From Chroococcopsis sp964623815 (lineage in GTDB: Bacteria > Cyanobacteriota > Cyanobacteriia > Cyanobacteriales > Microcystaceae): 64,000 nucleotides of DNA. Where the stretch lies: assembly GCA_964623815.1 (NCBI GenBank), contig CAZUVR010000003.1, positions 62,001 through 126,000 of the forward strand, read 5' to 3'. Below the pieces are notes generated by a model, which ran no database searches, was not told where the DNA came from, and saw nothing but the letters and a program-made list of their open reading frames with translations. How positions within the stretch are numbered: the first letter of the stretch is position 1; every line of letters begins with the position of its first letter. A program made the position numbers and the translations under genes. Positions 8,348 to 21,057 of this stretch are shown one piece after another.

Positions 8348-11300
8348 TTAAATCACGAGAAAATCGGCAGAAGTAAGAGAAGGTTGACGGTTTAAGGTGG
8401 CTAATTGAAGCGCCGAAAGCGAACCGTTACCATCGGCATCGAAATAAAGAGCGCCGGTGCTGGTATTATAAATCAGTCGCTGGCCCGGCGCATTAGCGGT
8501 GACGATACCGGCACCACCTCTGAAGGCGGCCCCATTGAGAACGCCGAGAGGAAGACCGAAACCAGAAGCCGAAAGAGCGATCGTATCGTCGGCGGGATTG
8601 AAATCGGCAATCAGATCACGGGCCTCTGCGGGTAAATTAAAGACGAAACTATCAAGCCCCGTGCCGCCAGTAAGATTATCGTTGCCTTCGCCGCCGATAA
8701 GAGTATCATTACCGGCACCAGCGTTGAGAGTATCATTACCAGCACCGCCACCGAGAATATTTACTCCGCTATTGCCAGTAAGATTATTATTGCCGCTATC
8801 GCCATTGGCGTTAACGTTATTGGTACCAGTGAGGGTGATATTTTCCAGATTGGTGCCTGTGAGGTTAAAGCTAAAGGGAGTCTGGATCGTATCGGTTCCC
8901 TCACCGGGATTTTCGCTGAAAGTATCACCGAGGGTATCGATAACGTAGATGTCATCGCCAGGGCCGCCGATGAGACTATCGATTTCTGAACCACCGATGA
9001 GATTATCATTACCATCACCGCCTCTTAAGGTATCGTTGCCAGCATTACCCCTTAAAGTATCGTTGCCAGCGTTACCGATGAGCAGGTTGGCAGCGCTATT
9101 ACCAGCGATGGCGTTATTACCGTTGTCGCCCGTACCGTTGACGTTAGCCGTACCAGTTAAATTTAGATTCTCTAAATTAGTGCCCGTCAGGTCGAAAGTA
9201 AAGGGAGTCCGTAGGCTATCGATTCCTTCCCCTGGATTTTCCCTGAAGACATCGCCCGAGTTATCCACCGTATAGGAGTCATTACCTGGGCCGCCGATGA
9301 GGGTGTCGATACCGAGGCCGCCATCGAGATTATCGTTACCGCCGAGACCGGTGAGGAGATTATTACCAGGGTTGCCAGAGATATTATTATTGAGAGCGTT
9401 GCCCGTCCCTGTCAGGTTAGCCCTACCAATGAGTGAGAGGTTTTCGAGATTATCTCCCAGGGTGTAGTCGATCGTCGCTCTCACCCCGTCAGTTCCTTCA
9501 CCTGGATTTTCCCTGACTAAATCGAGGGGATCGTCCACCCAGTAAATATCGTTACCGAGTCCGCCGCTCATTGTGTCTTTACCGAGGGCACCATTAAGAT
9601 TATCGTTGCCAGGGGAGCCGTTGAGCCTGTTATCGCTTTCGTCACCGTCGTCATTATTGATGTTGCCAGTCAGGGGGGCGATCGTACCTACTTGATAGCT
9701 CGAGCTACTATTCAAACTGAGGATAACAGTCTCATCACCTTCAAACAGGTTATCTCCCGTCGGGTCAAGGGTGAGACTGACGCTACTAGCACCGGATGGG
9801 AAGTTAATCTGACCGACACGATTATTCACGCCCTGCACCGAGATAGCGTAATCGCTACCCGGGATTGCGGTTCCTCCTAAACTGAAACCAACGCTCAAGG
9901 GGGCAGAAGTATTACCGGTTCTGGTAAAGGTATAAATTAAGTTCAGAGTCCCGTTTTCGGTGACTAGGGGATTAGATAGCGTTACCGTTACCGTGGGTAA
10001 GTTGAGTCTGTCGTTATCGGCAATATTAACCCTGATGGGAGCGACACTCAAGCCGTTGTAATTACTATCGGTACTGGTGACGCTATGGGTGATGATGGCG
10101 GTATGATCTCCTTCTACTAGCGTATCGTCTACGGCGCTCACGGCGACGGTTTGGGGTACATTCCAGTTAGCCGGGGTAAAAACTAAATTACTATTGTTTA
10201 GTGTTATTCCAGTCCCAGCACTAAGATTTAGTGTGACATTGGCTCTCGGTTGCGAATTGAGGACTAACGTATAACTGTCCCCCGCTCCGCCTTCCGTGAC
10301 GCTGGTGCTGCCGTTGCTCTGATTGATAGTAATACCGGCGGGGGTGGGATTACCTTCGTAGATGAGGGTATAGGTTCTCGCTCCCGCTCCAGGTGTGTTA
10401 TCGAGGAAGTGGAGGATATTTTCGTACACCGGGCGACCGGTACCGGGGAAGGTTCTGTCGGTAGTCCAGACGTTATTGAGGGAAACTAGAGTATTATCGG
10501 CACGGCGTATGGATTGAATTTTGTACTGTCCATTACCTGGATCGCTTAGGCGGAAGTAAGTCCAACCCCCGGAGACATTCGCCGTGAATTGTACGTTGCG
10601 GGGGCGCAGCGTGCCGACCGCATCACCAGCCGTTACCGGCCCGTCAGTACTACCGTTGTCCACCGTCGTTACTGGGGCGGTAGTACCGTTACTGAAGTAG
10701 AGAATATCGGGATAAAATTTAGAATCGAAGGTGCCGTTAACTAGAAAATCTGGTAAGCCATCGTCATTAGGTTGCGTTACCTGTACCTTACGGGTTAATT
10801 CTCGGATATTCACCGCTTTGATCAGGGACAGTTCCGCATTACCCAAACCGTTAACGTGTCGGAAAGAAGCCTCATAATCGATGAATTTACCCTGAAGACT
10901 CGATTTTAAGAGCCAATCGGCGACGGCCGTGCCCCCCGGGGCGATGTTGCCGAAGTTTACTGATAAAGAGGGGGTGACACCGTTGCCGTTGACTTCGGAA
11001 CCGATAATCTCAAAGTTGATCAACAGACCTTTTTCGTTGTCTATTATTTTCGGTTGAGCCGAGGTGATTTGTAAATTTTTCGCTTCCCCCTTGCCCTGAT
11101 TGCGGACTAGCACACCCAAAGAAAAGGGTACGGAAATCTCAACCGGAGTCGTAAATGGGTCATCACCATAAACGTTACGCTCCTGGAAATAATCTAGAAC
11201 TAACTCTGCCTGCGGGTAGACGGTTACGGGAGTCGAAAGCAGGGGCACCGTAACGGTTTTTCCGTTTTCTACATAGGATAGGCTACCGCCGATCGTATAG

Positions 11301-14300
11301 ACGGTGGGCACTTCTGAGGCGGCTAAAGAAGAGGGGATGAAAGTCCATTGAGCTGAACCGAGTCCCTCGTCACCGGGAGTAGCGGGATTATCGGCTGTTA
11401 AGATTCCATTGCCGGTGACGGAGGTAATATTTCTCAGGATCGGATCGGTGATGCCGAAGAGATTATTAACAACGTTACCGTTAGCGTCCCTCACCTGTAA
11501 GTTAACGCTAATATTGGTCAGATTACTCGTGCCGCCGTTATCGATTTCCAGACTGCCGAGGAAAGCATCACGAGTCATCACCGCCTCTTGATTAATTTGT
11601 AGGCGTACCCGGGCACAAACTCCGCCGCTATTGCCTTCGAGCGACTTTCTCAGCTCATCAACCGCGTTTTTCGCCCCCTCATAGATATTAGCGAACCCCT
11701 CAGCTCTACTTTGATTGATGGCATCGAGAGCCGCATCGAGAGTATTGCGATAGAGATTGATGGCGATGAAATCCGTACTCTGTCCCGCAGGTACCTGTAT
11801 ATTGTTAAAGATGCCGCTATTCCAATAGTCGATCGAGCGATTCCATCTATCGATGAATTTATTAACGTCCGTGGCAGTTACCGCGCCGGGTAAAGGTAAA
11901 GCCAAAAGGGCACTCCTTTCACCACTAGAAATCTTACCATCGGTTTCGCTCGTGTCCTTGAGTCTGTCTTGAAAGGCAAGCGTCCAATTAGCCAACTCTA
12001 CGCCGTCGTTATCCTTGAACCATACCGCATCCCCCCAGAGGAAGGTTTGAGCGTTGACGACTTTTTGTAGGCGTTCAACGTAGGTGTTCAGCCTAGAGGT
12101 GTAGTTATTTAAAGTTCTAGTACTGGCTGCGGAAGAATTCGCCCGACTACCACCAGAACCACCGTTTAACTCGTCGCAGGCGGTAAGAATATCGTACAGA
12201 CATTCGATGATAGTGATGCCAGTACCCACCGGGCCAGGTAATTTACCCACGCAATCTAAAGCCGTCACCGTACAGTCAAAAGCTTCTCTAGCAGTCACCC
12301 CATCTACAGTAGAATCGAGACAATCGTTAGTCCCTTTTAGGCAAGATAGAGGATCTGGTAAAGGGATAAAATTAATCGCACAGGCTAATATAGCTTCTAA
12401 AGTTTTCGCCGTACAGGGGTCACAATCGGAAGATTGCAGATTGATAACGACCGGAACAACTCCCCCCGGGCCGCCTCTACCCCCGAAAACGCCGCCCGTA
12501 ACTGCCGCAATATTACCACCGCAGTTACCTTCTACATTAACGATCGGAATGGGAATAGTTTTCTGTATCTCTATTCCCCCGCAGAAATAGGATGAGCTTA
12601 AACTCGCGCTTATAGAACAGGGAACAGATGTGTTTGCTGTGGACGCAATGCCCCCCGAAGGTGGGAAATCTCCTATTCTGGTAATTCTCACCGGCACCGT
12701 TATCGAACTTTTCGCCGCGAGAGTACCGAGATCTGTTAGCAGTGGTTCGATCCGGTAGAAAGGATGGGAACCGAAGTCCAATCTCAGGTTATTGGCGGCT
12801 ATTAAACCGTGATTGGTGGCTGTCATATTCACCTGCAGAACCTGTCCCACCACTTGTAAGTCTTGTAGATCGATTAAACCTGGCTCCAATACTACAACCG
12901 GTACGGGCACATCGGTTTCAAATACGGTTTCTATAGTTATGTCGTACCGATCCTCTATCGTCGTCGGTGTGACGTTCCAAACGTATTTAACCGTTTGTTT
13001 CGAGAGGAAAGAGTTCACCGTCTCGGTTTCCCCCGCCTCTAATTGAATACCCGCTTCAAACGAATCGTGATTTTCGGCGGTTACGGCTATCTTATAAAAA
13101 CCCTCTTTGATACCGGTAAAAGATACGGAACCGGTGTTAGTCGTAATACCGCGATTTATTTCCTCACCGCTAAAATAATCTTTAAGGATTACCGTCGCTC
13201 CCGCCAGTTTCGGTGAGCCTTGAGCGAAGAAGAATAGTTCATTGACTACGTTGACGTTTATATTGCCTACGGCGCTCGATACTGCTTGGAATCGGAAAGG
13301 TAGGGTTAAATCGTTATTCCCTACCGCGTCGAGAACGATATTACCGTTATATTGGGTTAGGGGTAGGTTATTATCCGGACTGAGCAGTAAGCTAACTTTT
13401 GTGGTTTCTCCGATACCGAGGTTAAAATTATTAGGTGAAACGAGCCTTAACCACGGGGCATTGGATAACTGTAGGGAAATATTTTGAGCTGTGGCACCGC
13501 CGGTGTTAGTTACCTCGAATTCTACGATCGTTTGCTCTCCCCGCAACATCGCGCCGGTTAACAGATTAGTCGAGGCTACCAAGTTAGGAACCAATCTCTG
13601 TAAGTTAACCGTAATCGGTAGGATAGCGGTTGCTCCCTGCGTCGAGGTGATTTTAATGTCGAAGGTGTCTTGAGTTACCGTTGAACTATTGGGAATATTG
13701 ATACTGTAGTTAACCGTATTCTGAGCGTTGCCTGCCAGACCCGAGGCGGTAGTACCGGTGATAGTCCATCCCGCCGGCGCTCCCTCGACGCTATAAACCA
13801 AACCATTGAGAGCCGTATCGGTGAGATTTTTTAATACTATGGTACCGGTTAGGGTACGATCAGCCAACACCGTCAGGTTAAGGGGTTGACTGTCGAATCT
13901 CATACCGAGCAGTTTAAAGCTATCTTCTGGCGTTATATCTTCACCTGGATTACCTGGGAAATAGGCGTTAATCGTATAGTTGCCCGCCTCGCCGGGGAGG
14001 GGATTGAAAGCGCGGGTGAAGTTACCGTCTTTATCGGTAAAGGCGGTTAATTCTCTGGTGGTGCCATTTAACCTCACCGCTACGGTTACGAACTCGTAAG
14101 GCATGGGGGCGTTATTGCTGTTACTCAATGCCCTTCCCGTCAGGATAACCGATTGTCCAGCTATACCGGTTACTACATCGGTAGAGACTATGGCACGGTA
14201 GGCGGGTTGAATAACGATCGGTAGAGTACGGCTGTTATTACCTTCTGACGACTCGGTGACGGTGTTATTAACATCCGTAACGACGATGAGATTATATTGT

Positions 14301-17300
14301 CCGGGTGTTTTGGGTATGAAAAAGCTATTAGTTCTTTGATAGAAAGCGGCGACGGGTAGGTTACTAACCAGGTTGAATTCTCCGAGTAGGGTGTCGGCCC
14401 CATCGAGTACCCCATCAGTAGAAATATACACTCTATCTATTATGGGAAGGCTGGCGGAGGCGAAAGCGGCAGCGATTCCGCTATTGGTCACTCTGTAGGT
14501 AAACGAGCCTAAAGCCCCGGTTAGTAGGGGAGTGGCTGCGGTAAGAGTGGAAATTACTAAATCGGCTAGATTGCCCGCCGGCGCATCGGTTACGGTTAGG
14601 TTTCGGCTTACAGATGGGTATCCCGTTGCCGCCGCTGTAATATTAACTAGTTGCGGGCCGTCGTTGATATTATCGTTGATGGCATTGATAGCAAAAGTAG
14701 CGGAGGCTTGATTGGCAGGAATGATTACCTGTCTCGGGCTTGTCGCTTCCGTCGTATCGCTTGAGGTGAGAGTTACTACCAGAGCTTGACTCGTGACGAT
14801 ACTGCGGGTGATGGTGGCGTTGACGGCAGAGTTACCAGCGGTTTCGTTTACCCTATCCCGATCGAACGTCAGGCTAAGTAAAGGAGCTGGGGCGGTTTCA
14901 TCGTCTTTGATAGTCACTAGCGCCGTGCCTCTACCTATAATCGCTCCCCGCCCGTTACTGAGGTTGATGGTGAAAGTCTCATCGCCTTCTAGTTTGGCAT
15001 CGTTGCGGATGCGGAGCGAGTTGGGAATCGCTAAACTGGCTAGAGACACGGGTATAACTTTACTCGTTTCCCCAGGGGCGAAGGTAATATCGAAAGGAAC
15101 GTTATGGAAATCGTTGTTTACCGATGAGGGGGCGCAGGCGCATCCGATGGCCGTCCCATCTGTAAAACTCAGTGTAAAAGTACTACTAATATCGGTTTTG
15201 CCCCTGCGGGTGACGACTATATCGGTTATCGCCGTACCGTTTTCCCTGACGGTATAGTTACCCGCGCTGAAATCGATCACGGTTTCATCATCGATGATGT
15301 TGAGGATTGCCGTAGTTTGTGCGCCGAGAGTAGCCCCACCCGTGGGGTTACTCAAGGAGAGGTTAATTGTTTCCGTCGTTTCTACCGCTGTATCGTTAAC
15401 TATGGGGATGGTGACGGTTTTACTAGTTTCCCCGGTGGCGAAATTAATCGTAATGGGGGCGTTGTTATAATCCGACGGTGCCGTAGCGCTGCCGTTAGCA
15501 AGATTGACCCTGACGCTTACCGCTCCCGCGCTTCCTCCTGCACGGTTAATGGTTACTGCCGCGACGGGAATACCATCTTCACCGACGCTATAACTGGTGT
15601 TGCTGAAGCTCAATATCCCCTGGCTCGGGGTGTCATCGTTAATAATGGTTAGAGTTGCAGTGGTGCGAGTTGCCAAGGTTGCCCCACCGCCTGGATTTGT
15701 CAGGGTGAGATTAACAGTTTCGTCGGGTTCTAAGATATTATCGTTGACGATCGGTATCGTTACTGTTTTGCTCGTCTCACCGTCGAGAAAGTTAACGGTA
15801 ATGGGCGTGTTATTGTAATCCCCCGGTGTCGTAGCGGTGCCGTTAGTCGGAGTTAAAACCACGCTCACTGCTCCATCACTACCCCCAGTGCGATCGATCG
15901 TGATGGTGTTGACTGGTGTGCCATTTTCACTGACGCTATAGCTGGAGCTAGTGAAGGCTAATTGACCGGGTAATCTGAGATCATTGCTAACGATGGTGAC
16001 GGCGGCGTTACTCCTAGTTCCAAGGGTGGCACCGCCGGTAAGGTTGCCTAGGGATATATTAAAAGTTTCGTTGGCTTCAAAACGGGTATCATCGACGATG
16101 GGGATGGAGATAGTCTTACTCGTTTCCCCGGATGCGAAATTAACTGTGATGGGTGCGTTATTATAATCCCCAGCAGCGATCGCGGTTCCGTTGCTGAAAT
16201 TGACCACCGCGCTGATCGCCCCTGTAGTTCTGCCACTACGCTCGATCGTAACGCTTAAGCTGCCGTTCTGTTCATTAACGCTATAAGTTGCCGCCCCGAA
16301 GGATAAAAACGCGGGTATATCGGTGCTGTTGGGTGTAAAGAGAACGCTCTCTGGTACTATCTGTTTCGTTATACCAGCATCGGTACTAGCCCAAGAAAAT
16401 TGGGCGATATTATTAGTAAAATTGTCGCCATAAAGAATGAGTACGGGCTGAAACCCGGCCTGTAAAAAAACTTGAGCCGCTATTTCGGTGGCACCGTGTA
16501 AACCGCCGTTATTGATGGTGGCGTTGCTCGAACTGGGGGCCTGAGTTGCATTACCTAAAAAGAGGTAACTGGCATCATCGCTGTTGAGGAAAAAAGTATA
16601 GTTACCAGTGGTGGGAATATTAATGAAGCCCCGCCAACGAGCGCTATAAGTTTCGTAATCGGCAAGTACGGGAGCGGTTAAATTCCAACTAGCCGCACCA
16701 TCGACAAAATTAATCGTTCTGTCAGTGCGTCTTAAGACGGGTTGATTCTGACTGAAGAAATCGAAATTATCGTTAAAGTAGCCGTCAAAATATTCAGCAC
16801 CCAAACCTATATCATCATCGGCTATGGTGACGATCGCCGTATTCTGTGCCCCGACGATCGCTCCGCTGGTGGGATTGGCGAGAGCGATATTAAAAGTTTC
16901 ATTACCTTCTCTCGAAAGGTCATTAATTATGGGGATAGAAACCGTTTTACTAGTTTCCCCTGTAGCAAAACTAACGGTGATGGGGGCGTTGTTATAGTCA
17001 GAAGGACTAAGAGCCGTACCATTAGTTAGATTAATACTGACGCTGACGGCACCATCCGCGCTACCGGTGCGATTTAACGTAATTTGTCCCGTGCCGTCTT
17101 CGTTGAGGGTAAAGGTAGGCGCTCCGAAACTGACAACGGGTTCTTCAACGATAGTTAAAATCGTCGCGCTTTGGCTTCCTAAAATCGCGCCCCCGGTGGG
17201 ATTAGTCAAACGAAGATTAACGGTTTCGTTGCCTTCCAAGATACTGTCATCGAGGAGTGGGATGCTTACCGTTTTCGTATACTCGCCGTTATTAAAAGTG

Positions 17301-20300
17301 ACGTTTATGGGTGTGCCAGTGTAATCCTGTCCCGCCGTTGCCGTACCGTTACTGAGGTTAAGCGTCACGCTCACCGCACCCCGATTCCCGATCGTGCGCG
17401 TCAATGTAATTACAAATTCTGTACTACCGTCTTCGGTAACGCGATAGGTAGGGGCCCCGAAAGCTATCTCGTCTCTCGTACTGGTGAAATAGGATGCGTT
17501 CAAGTCCAATTCACTTAAAGCTACACCTTCGACGATGGCGATCAATTCTTGCGGTTCGGGACTCGGTTTGATACGAAAAATCGCGGTTCCCGAAATTCCC
17601 GCCACAGGTGACAGCCCAAGGCGATAATTACTCTTAGCTCCGAATAATTGAATTACGTCTTCAACTTTATTAAAGTTCTGAATCCGGGCGTAATCGGCTG
17701 TACCCTGGGTGGTAACGTTGTTGTCGTCGTAGAAGGGGGCGTTATTATTACCGAGAGCGATCGTATCGTTGCCGCCCCCACCGACGAGAGTATCGATTTC
17801 ATTCACTCCCGGAGCGGCGATATAAGGGTTCACCCCGATGATCAGATCATTACCACCGCCTGTATTGATATTGTCGTTACCTGCTCCGCCGATAACCGCA
17901 TCGTTGCCATTCCCTGTATTGATAACATCGTTGCCGCCGTTACCGTCGATCGTATCACCTAAAGCTCCTGGCAATGATAGAGCATCGTCAAATGTACTTC
18001 CGGTGACGTTGAATCTTTCTATACTCTCGAAATAAAGGAAGGAATTGTTATTCCATCCGCTGCGGATACGGTTAGCGTCGTTGTATATCCCCCTGTCGGC
18101 GTAATTGAGTCCCGTATAGTCAAGAATCAGGCTATCTGTCCCCGCGCCGCCGTATACCTGAGAAGTATCGTTATCGAAGGCGTAAGCCGACGCACCCAGG
18201 GTGAAGCTATCGTTACCACCGCCTCCTCGAATCGTCCCTATCTGTTCAAAATTAGCGATGCGCGTATTGGCGACGGGAAGGTTAGGCGATTGCGTCAGGT
18301 TAAAGTTAACCGTTGTGGTTACGTCAGAAAGGTCAAGGAAAAGACGATCGACTCCCGCACCCCCATCGAGGCTATCCCCTGTCTTGCCACTGAGCCAGTC
18401 ACCGAAAGCACTCCCGGTGATGTTGAATCTTTCTATACTCTCGAAATAAAGGAAGGAATTGTTATTCCAACCGCTGCGGATACGGTTAGTGTCGTTGTAT
18501 ATCCCCCTCTCGGCGTAATTGAGTCCCGTATAGTCAAGAATCAGGCTATCTGTCCCCGCGCCGCCGTATACCTGAGAAGTATCGTTATCGAAGGCGTAAG
18601 CCGACGCACCCAGGGTGAAGCTATCGTTACCACCGCCTCCTCGAATCGTCCCTATCTGTTCAAAATTAGCGATGCGCGTATTGGCGACGGGAAGGTTAGG
18701 CGATTGCGTCAGGTTAAAGTTAACCGTTGTGGTTACGTCAGAAAGGTCAAGGAAAAGACGATCGACTCCCGCACCCCCATCGAGGCTATCCCCTGTCTTG
18801 CCACTGAGCCAGTCACCGAAAGCACTCCCGGTGATGTTGAATCTTTCTATACTCTCGAAATAAAGGAAGGAATTGTTATTCCATCCGCTGCGGATACGGT
18901 TAGCGTCGTTGTATATCCCCCTGTCGGCGTAATTGAGTCCCGTATAGTCAAGAATCAGGCTATCTGTCCCCGCGCCGCCGTATACCTGAGAAGTATCGTT
19001 ATCGAAGGCGTAAGCCGACGCACCCAGGGTGAAGCTATCGTTACCACCGCCTCCTCGAATCGTCCCTATCTGTTCAAAATTAGCGATGCGCGTATTGGCG
19101 ACGGGAAGGTTAGGCGATTGCGTCAGGTTAAAGTTAACCGTTGTGGTTACGTCAGAAAGGTCAAGGAAAAGACGATCGACTCCCGCACCCCCATCGAGGC
19201 TATCCCCTGTCTTGCCACTGAGCCAGTCACCGAAAGCACTCCCGGTGATGTTGAATCTTTCTATACTCTCGAAATAAAGGAAGGAATTGTTATTCCATCC
19301 GCTGCGGATACGGTTAGCGTCGTTGTATATCCCCCTGTCGGCGTAATTGAGTCCCGTATAGTCAAGAATCAGGCTATCTGTCCCCGCGCCGCNNNNNNNN
19401 NNNNNNNNNNNNNNNNNNNNNNNNNNNNNNNNNNNNNNNNNNNNNNNNNNNNNNNNNNNNNNNNNNNNNNNNNNNNNNNNNNNNNNNNNNNNTCGGCGTA
19501 ATTGAGTCCCGTATAGTCAAGAATCAGGCTATCTGTCCCCGCGCCGCCGTATACCTGAGAAGTATCGTTATCGAAGGCGTAAGCCGACGCACCCAGGGTG
19601 AAGCTATCGTTACCACCGCCTCCTCGAATCGTCCCTATCTGTTCAAAATTAGCGATGCGCGTATTGGCGACGGGAAGGTTAGGCGATTGCGTCAGGTTAA
19701 AGTTAACCGTTGTGGTTACGTCAGAAAGGTCAAGGAAAAGACGATCGACTCCCGCACCCCCATCGAGGCTATCCCCTGTCTTGCCACTGAGCCAGTCACC
19801 GAAAGCACTCCCGGTGATGTTGAATCTTTCTATACTCTCGAAATAAAGGAAGGAATTGTTATTCCAACCGCTGCGGATACGGTTAGTGTCGTTGTATATC
19901 CCCCTCTCGGCGTAATTGAGTCCCGTATAGTCAAGAATCAGGGTATCTATTCCGAGTCCCCCGTACACCTGAGAAGTGTCGTTATCGAAGGCGTAAGCCG
20001 ACGCACCGAGGGTAAAGGTATCATTACCACCGCCTCCTCGAATCGTACCTATCTGTTCAAAGTTACTGACTACGGTTCCCGCTGCGTTGAGGTTCGTTGC
20101 TACGGTCAGGTTGAGACCGATCGCCGTGCTGGTGTTCTGTAAGTTTAGATTAAAGCGATCGATTCCTCCGATCCCATCGAAACTATCCCCCTGATTGATA
20201 TTGAAAAAGTCGTCGAATACCGTTCCGACTATATTGAATACTTCTATCCCTTCAAAATACAGGAAGGAATTATTATCCCACCTGCTACGGATTCGATTAG

Positions 20301-20628
20301 CGTCGTTGTAAATTCCCCGGTTGGCATAGTTTAAAGCTCTATAGTCGGAGGTGAGTCTGTCCGTACCCGCACCGCCGTAAACTTCCCCAAAACTATTAAC
20401 TACGAGATCTGCACCATCACCGCCGCTGACCGTATTTGTCCCCGCGCCTGCGTTGAGGCTATCATCACCACCAGCACCATCGAGGTTATCGTTCCCGTCA
20501 GACCCCTCTAGAGTGTCGTTGCCAGCCAACCCGCCTAAAGTATCGTCACCACCTAAACCCTGAATTAAATCATTCGCCGTTGTACCGAGCAAATTGTTAT
20601 TGTTGTTATCGCCGATGATATTAGACAT
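8348..20628 (-). CDS. Giant RTX / Calx-beta / PA14 / CARDB surface or secreted protein, interrupted by an assembly gap
   Basis: One gene, starting at ATG 20628 (MSNIIGDNNNNN) and ending at TAA 8348-8350, with more than 4,000 codons. In coding order it shows RTX Ca-binding repeats (about 20600-20400); a block of 414-bp repeats; more RTX; two Calx-beta domains (17470-16805); a PA14-type domain (16800-16340, GNYTFFLNSDDASYLFLG); about five further Calx-beta or related domains (16310-14580, each with ENG or EDG and a DYNNAPI-type loop); a CARDB domain (14580-14190); Ig-like domains; a Cys-rich segment (12640-12165); a helical region; another Calx-beta (9990-9670); RTX repeats (9650-8700); and a terminal domain ending TSADFLVI. 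There is no signal peptide, and the C-terminal RTX plus hydrophobic tail fit type I secretion. The N run at 19393-19492 breaks the frame only because its length is a placeholder. Likely an adhesin or S-layer-like matrix protein. Confidence 0.88.
17999..19941. repeat. Tandem 414-bp coding repeats, nearly identical
   Basis: The unit is 414 bp (138 codons). Three whole copies start at 18000, 18414 and 18828; a fourth begins at 19242 and enters the N run. Another stretch of the same repeat spans 19493-19941, after which the sequence continues as a diverged unit to about 20350. The copies are almost identical at DNA level. A few linked variants distinguish them, such as TTCCATCC with GTTAGCG against TTCCAACC with GTTAGTG. 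Each unit encodes GGAGTDSLILDYTGLNY, a Trp/Phe/Tyr-rich segment (SGWNNNSFLYFESIERFN) and GGAGVDRLFLDLS, so it carries RTX-like Ca-binding turns. The identity points to recent duplication or gene conversion. Confidence 0.93.
19393..19492. other. Assembly gap of 100 N inside the RTX gene repeats
   Basis: Exactly 100 N. The repeat phase on the two sides (left edge equals phase 18150, right edge equals phase 18510) shows that 359 + 414k bases are really missing. That length, unlike 100, restores the reading frame between the N-terminal part and the rest of the gene. Confidence 0.95.
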
Positions 20629-21057
20629 ATTCAAGTATTCTCTATAACATCTATAGATTAAAGTCTCTTAAAATTCTTAATGTTAACTAAGATTTAAGGA
20701 GGTGATCGGGTCAGCAAATTGACTAAGAGAAATTTTACCATCTATTTTTTTTTAAAAAATATTAAGAAAAATTAAAGTAGTCATTTCTTATCAAAAAGCA
20801 AAGCTATCTAATTAATATAAATAAGCAGTGATAAATCTCACAGATTCAAAGTGATTTCGGACAAAAACAATGTGTTAGCAGTTGAGATTAAAAGTTCCTG
20901 AAATTAAGAAGCTTTCAAAGATTAAGATGTTATTGTTAATGGTATTACAGCCTCTTTCAAATCAGTTGGGTACATCGACGGAAATAAAACCCTTGTCTAA
21001 TAGGGCAATAGCCCCGACTCCCGACTCCCTCTGTATAAGCCCCATAACATTAATAGT
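20629..21057. other. Non-coding spacer between the RTX gene and pta
   Basis: A 429-base AT-rich divergent spacer with a long T/A run near 20744-20760 and a 'CCCGACTCCCGACTCCC' short repeat near 21013. It must hold both promoters. A TATAAG at 21034-21039 could serve as the pta -10 element, but no -35 partner at the right distance is visible. No gene is supported. Confidence 0.5.

Noticed and set aside
12742..12760. tRNA-like GGTTCGATCC stretch
   Set aside because: It is part of the RTX coding sequence, with no acceptor stem or anticodon arm around it.
14793..15257. Plus-strand open frames inside the RTX gene (for example 154 codons)
   Set aside because: They are antisense to Calx-beta and related domains and show no protein motifs or ribosome binding sites.
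8348..17974. Gene start at TTG 17974
   Set aside because: The same frame continues upstream through the repeats to the gap with no stop codon. The TTG is an internal leucine codon; the true start is 20628.
18290..19501. Long plus-strand open frame of about 400 codons across the repeats
   Set aside because: It lies antisense to the RTX gene, exists only because the 414-bp unit is a multiple of three, and runs into the N run. The minus frame has real RTX motifs.
17999..19941. Possible CRISPR-like or non-coding tandem array
   Set aside because: The unit is 414 bp, has no spacers and is an intact coding frame.
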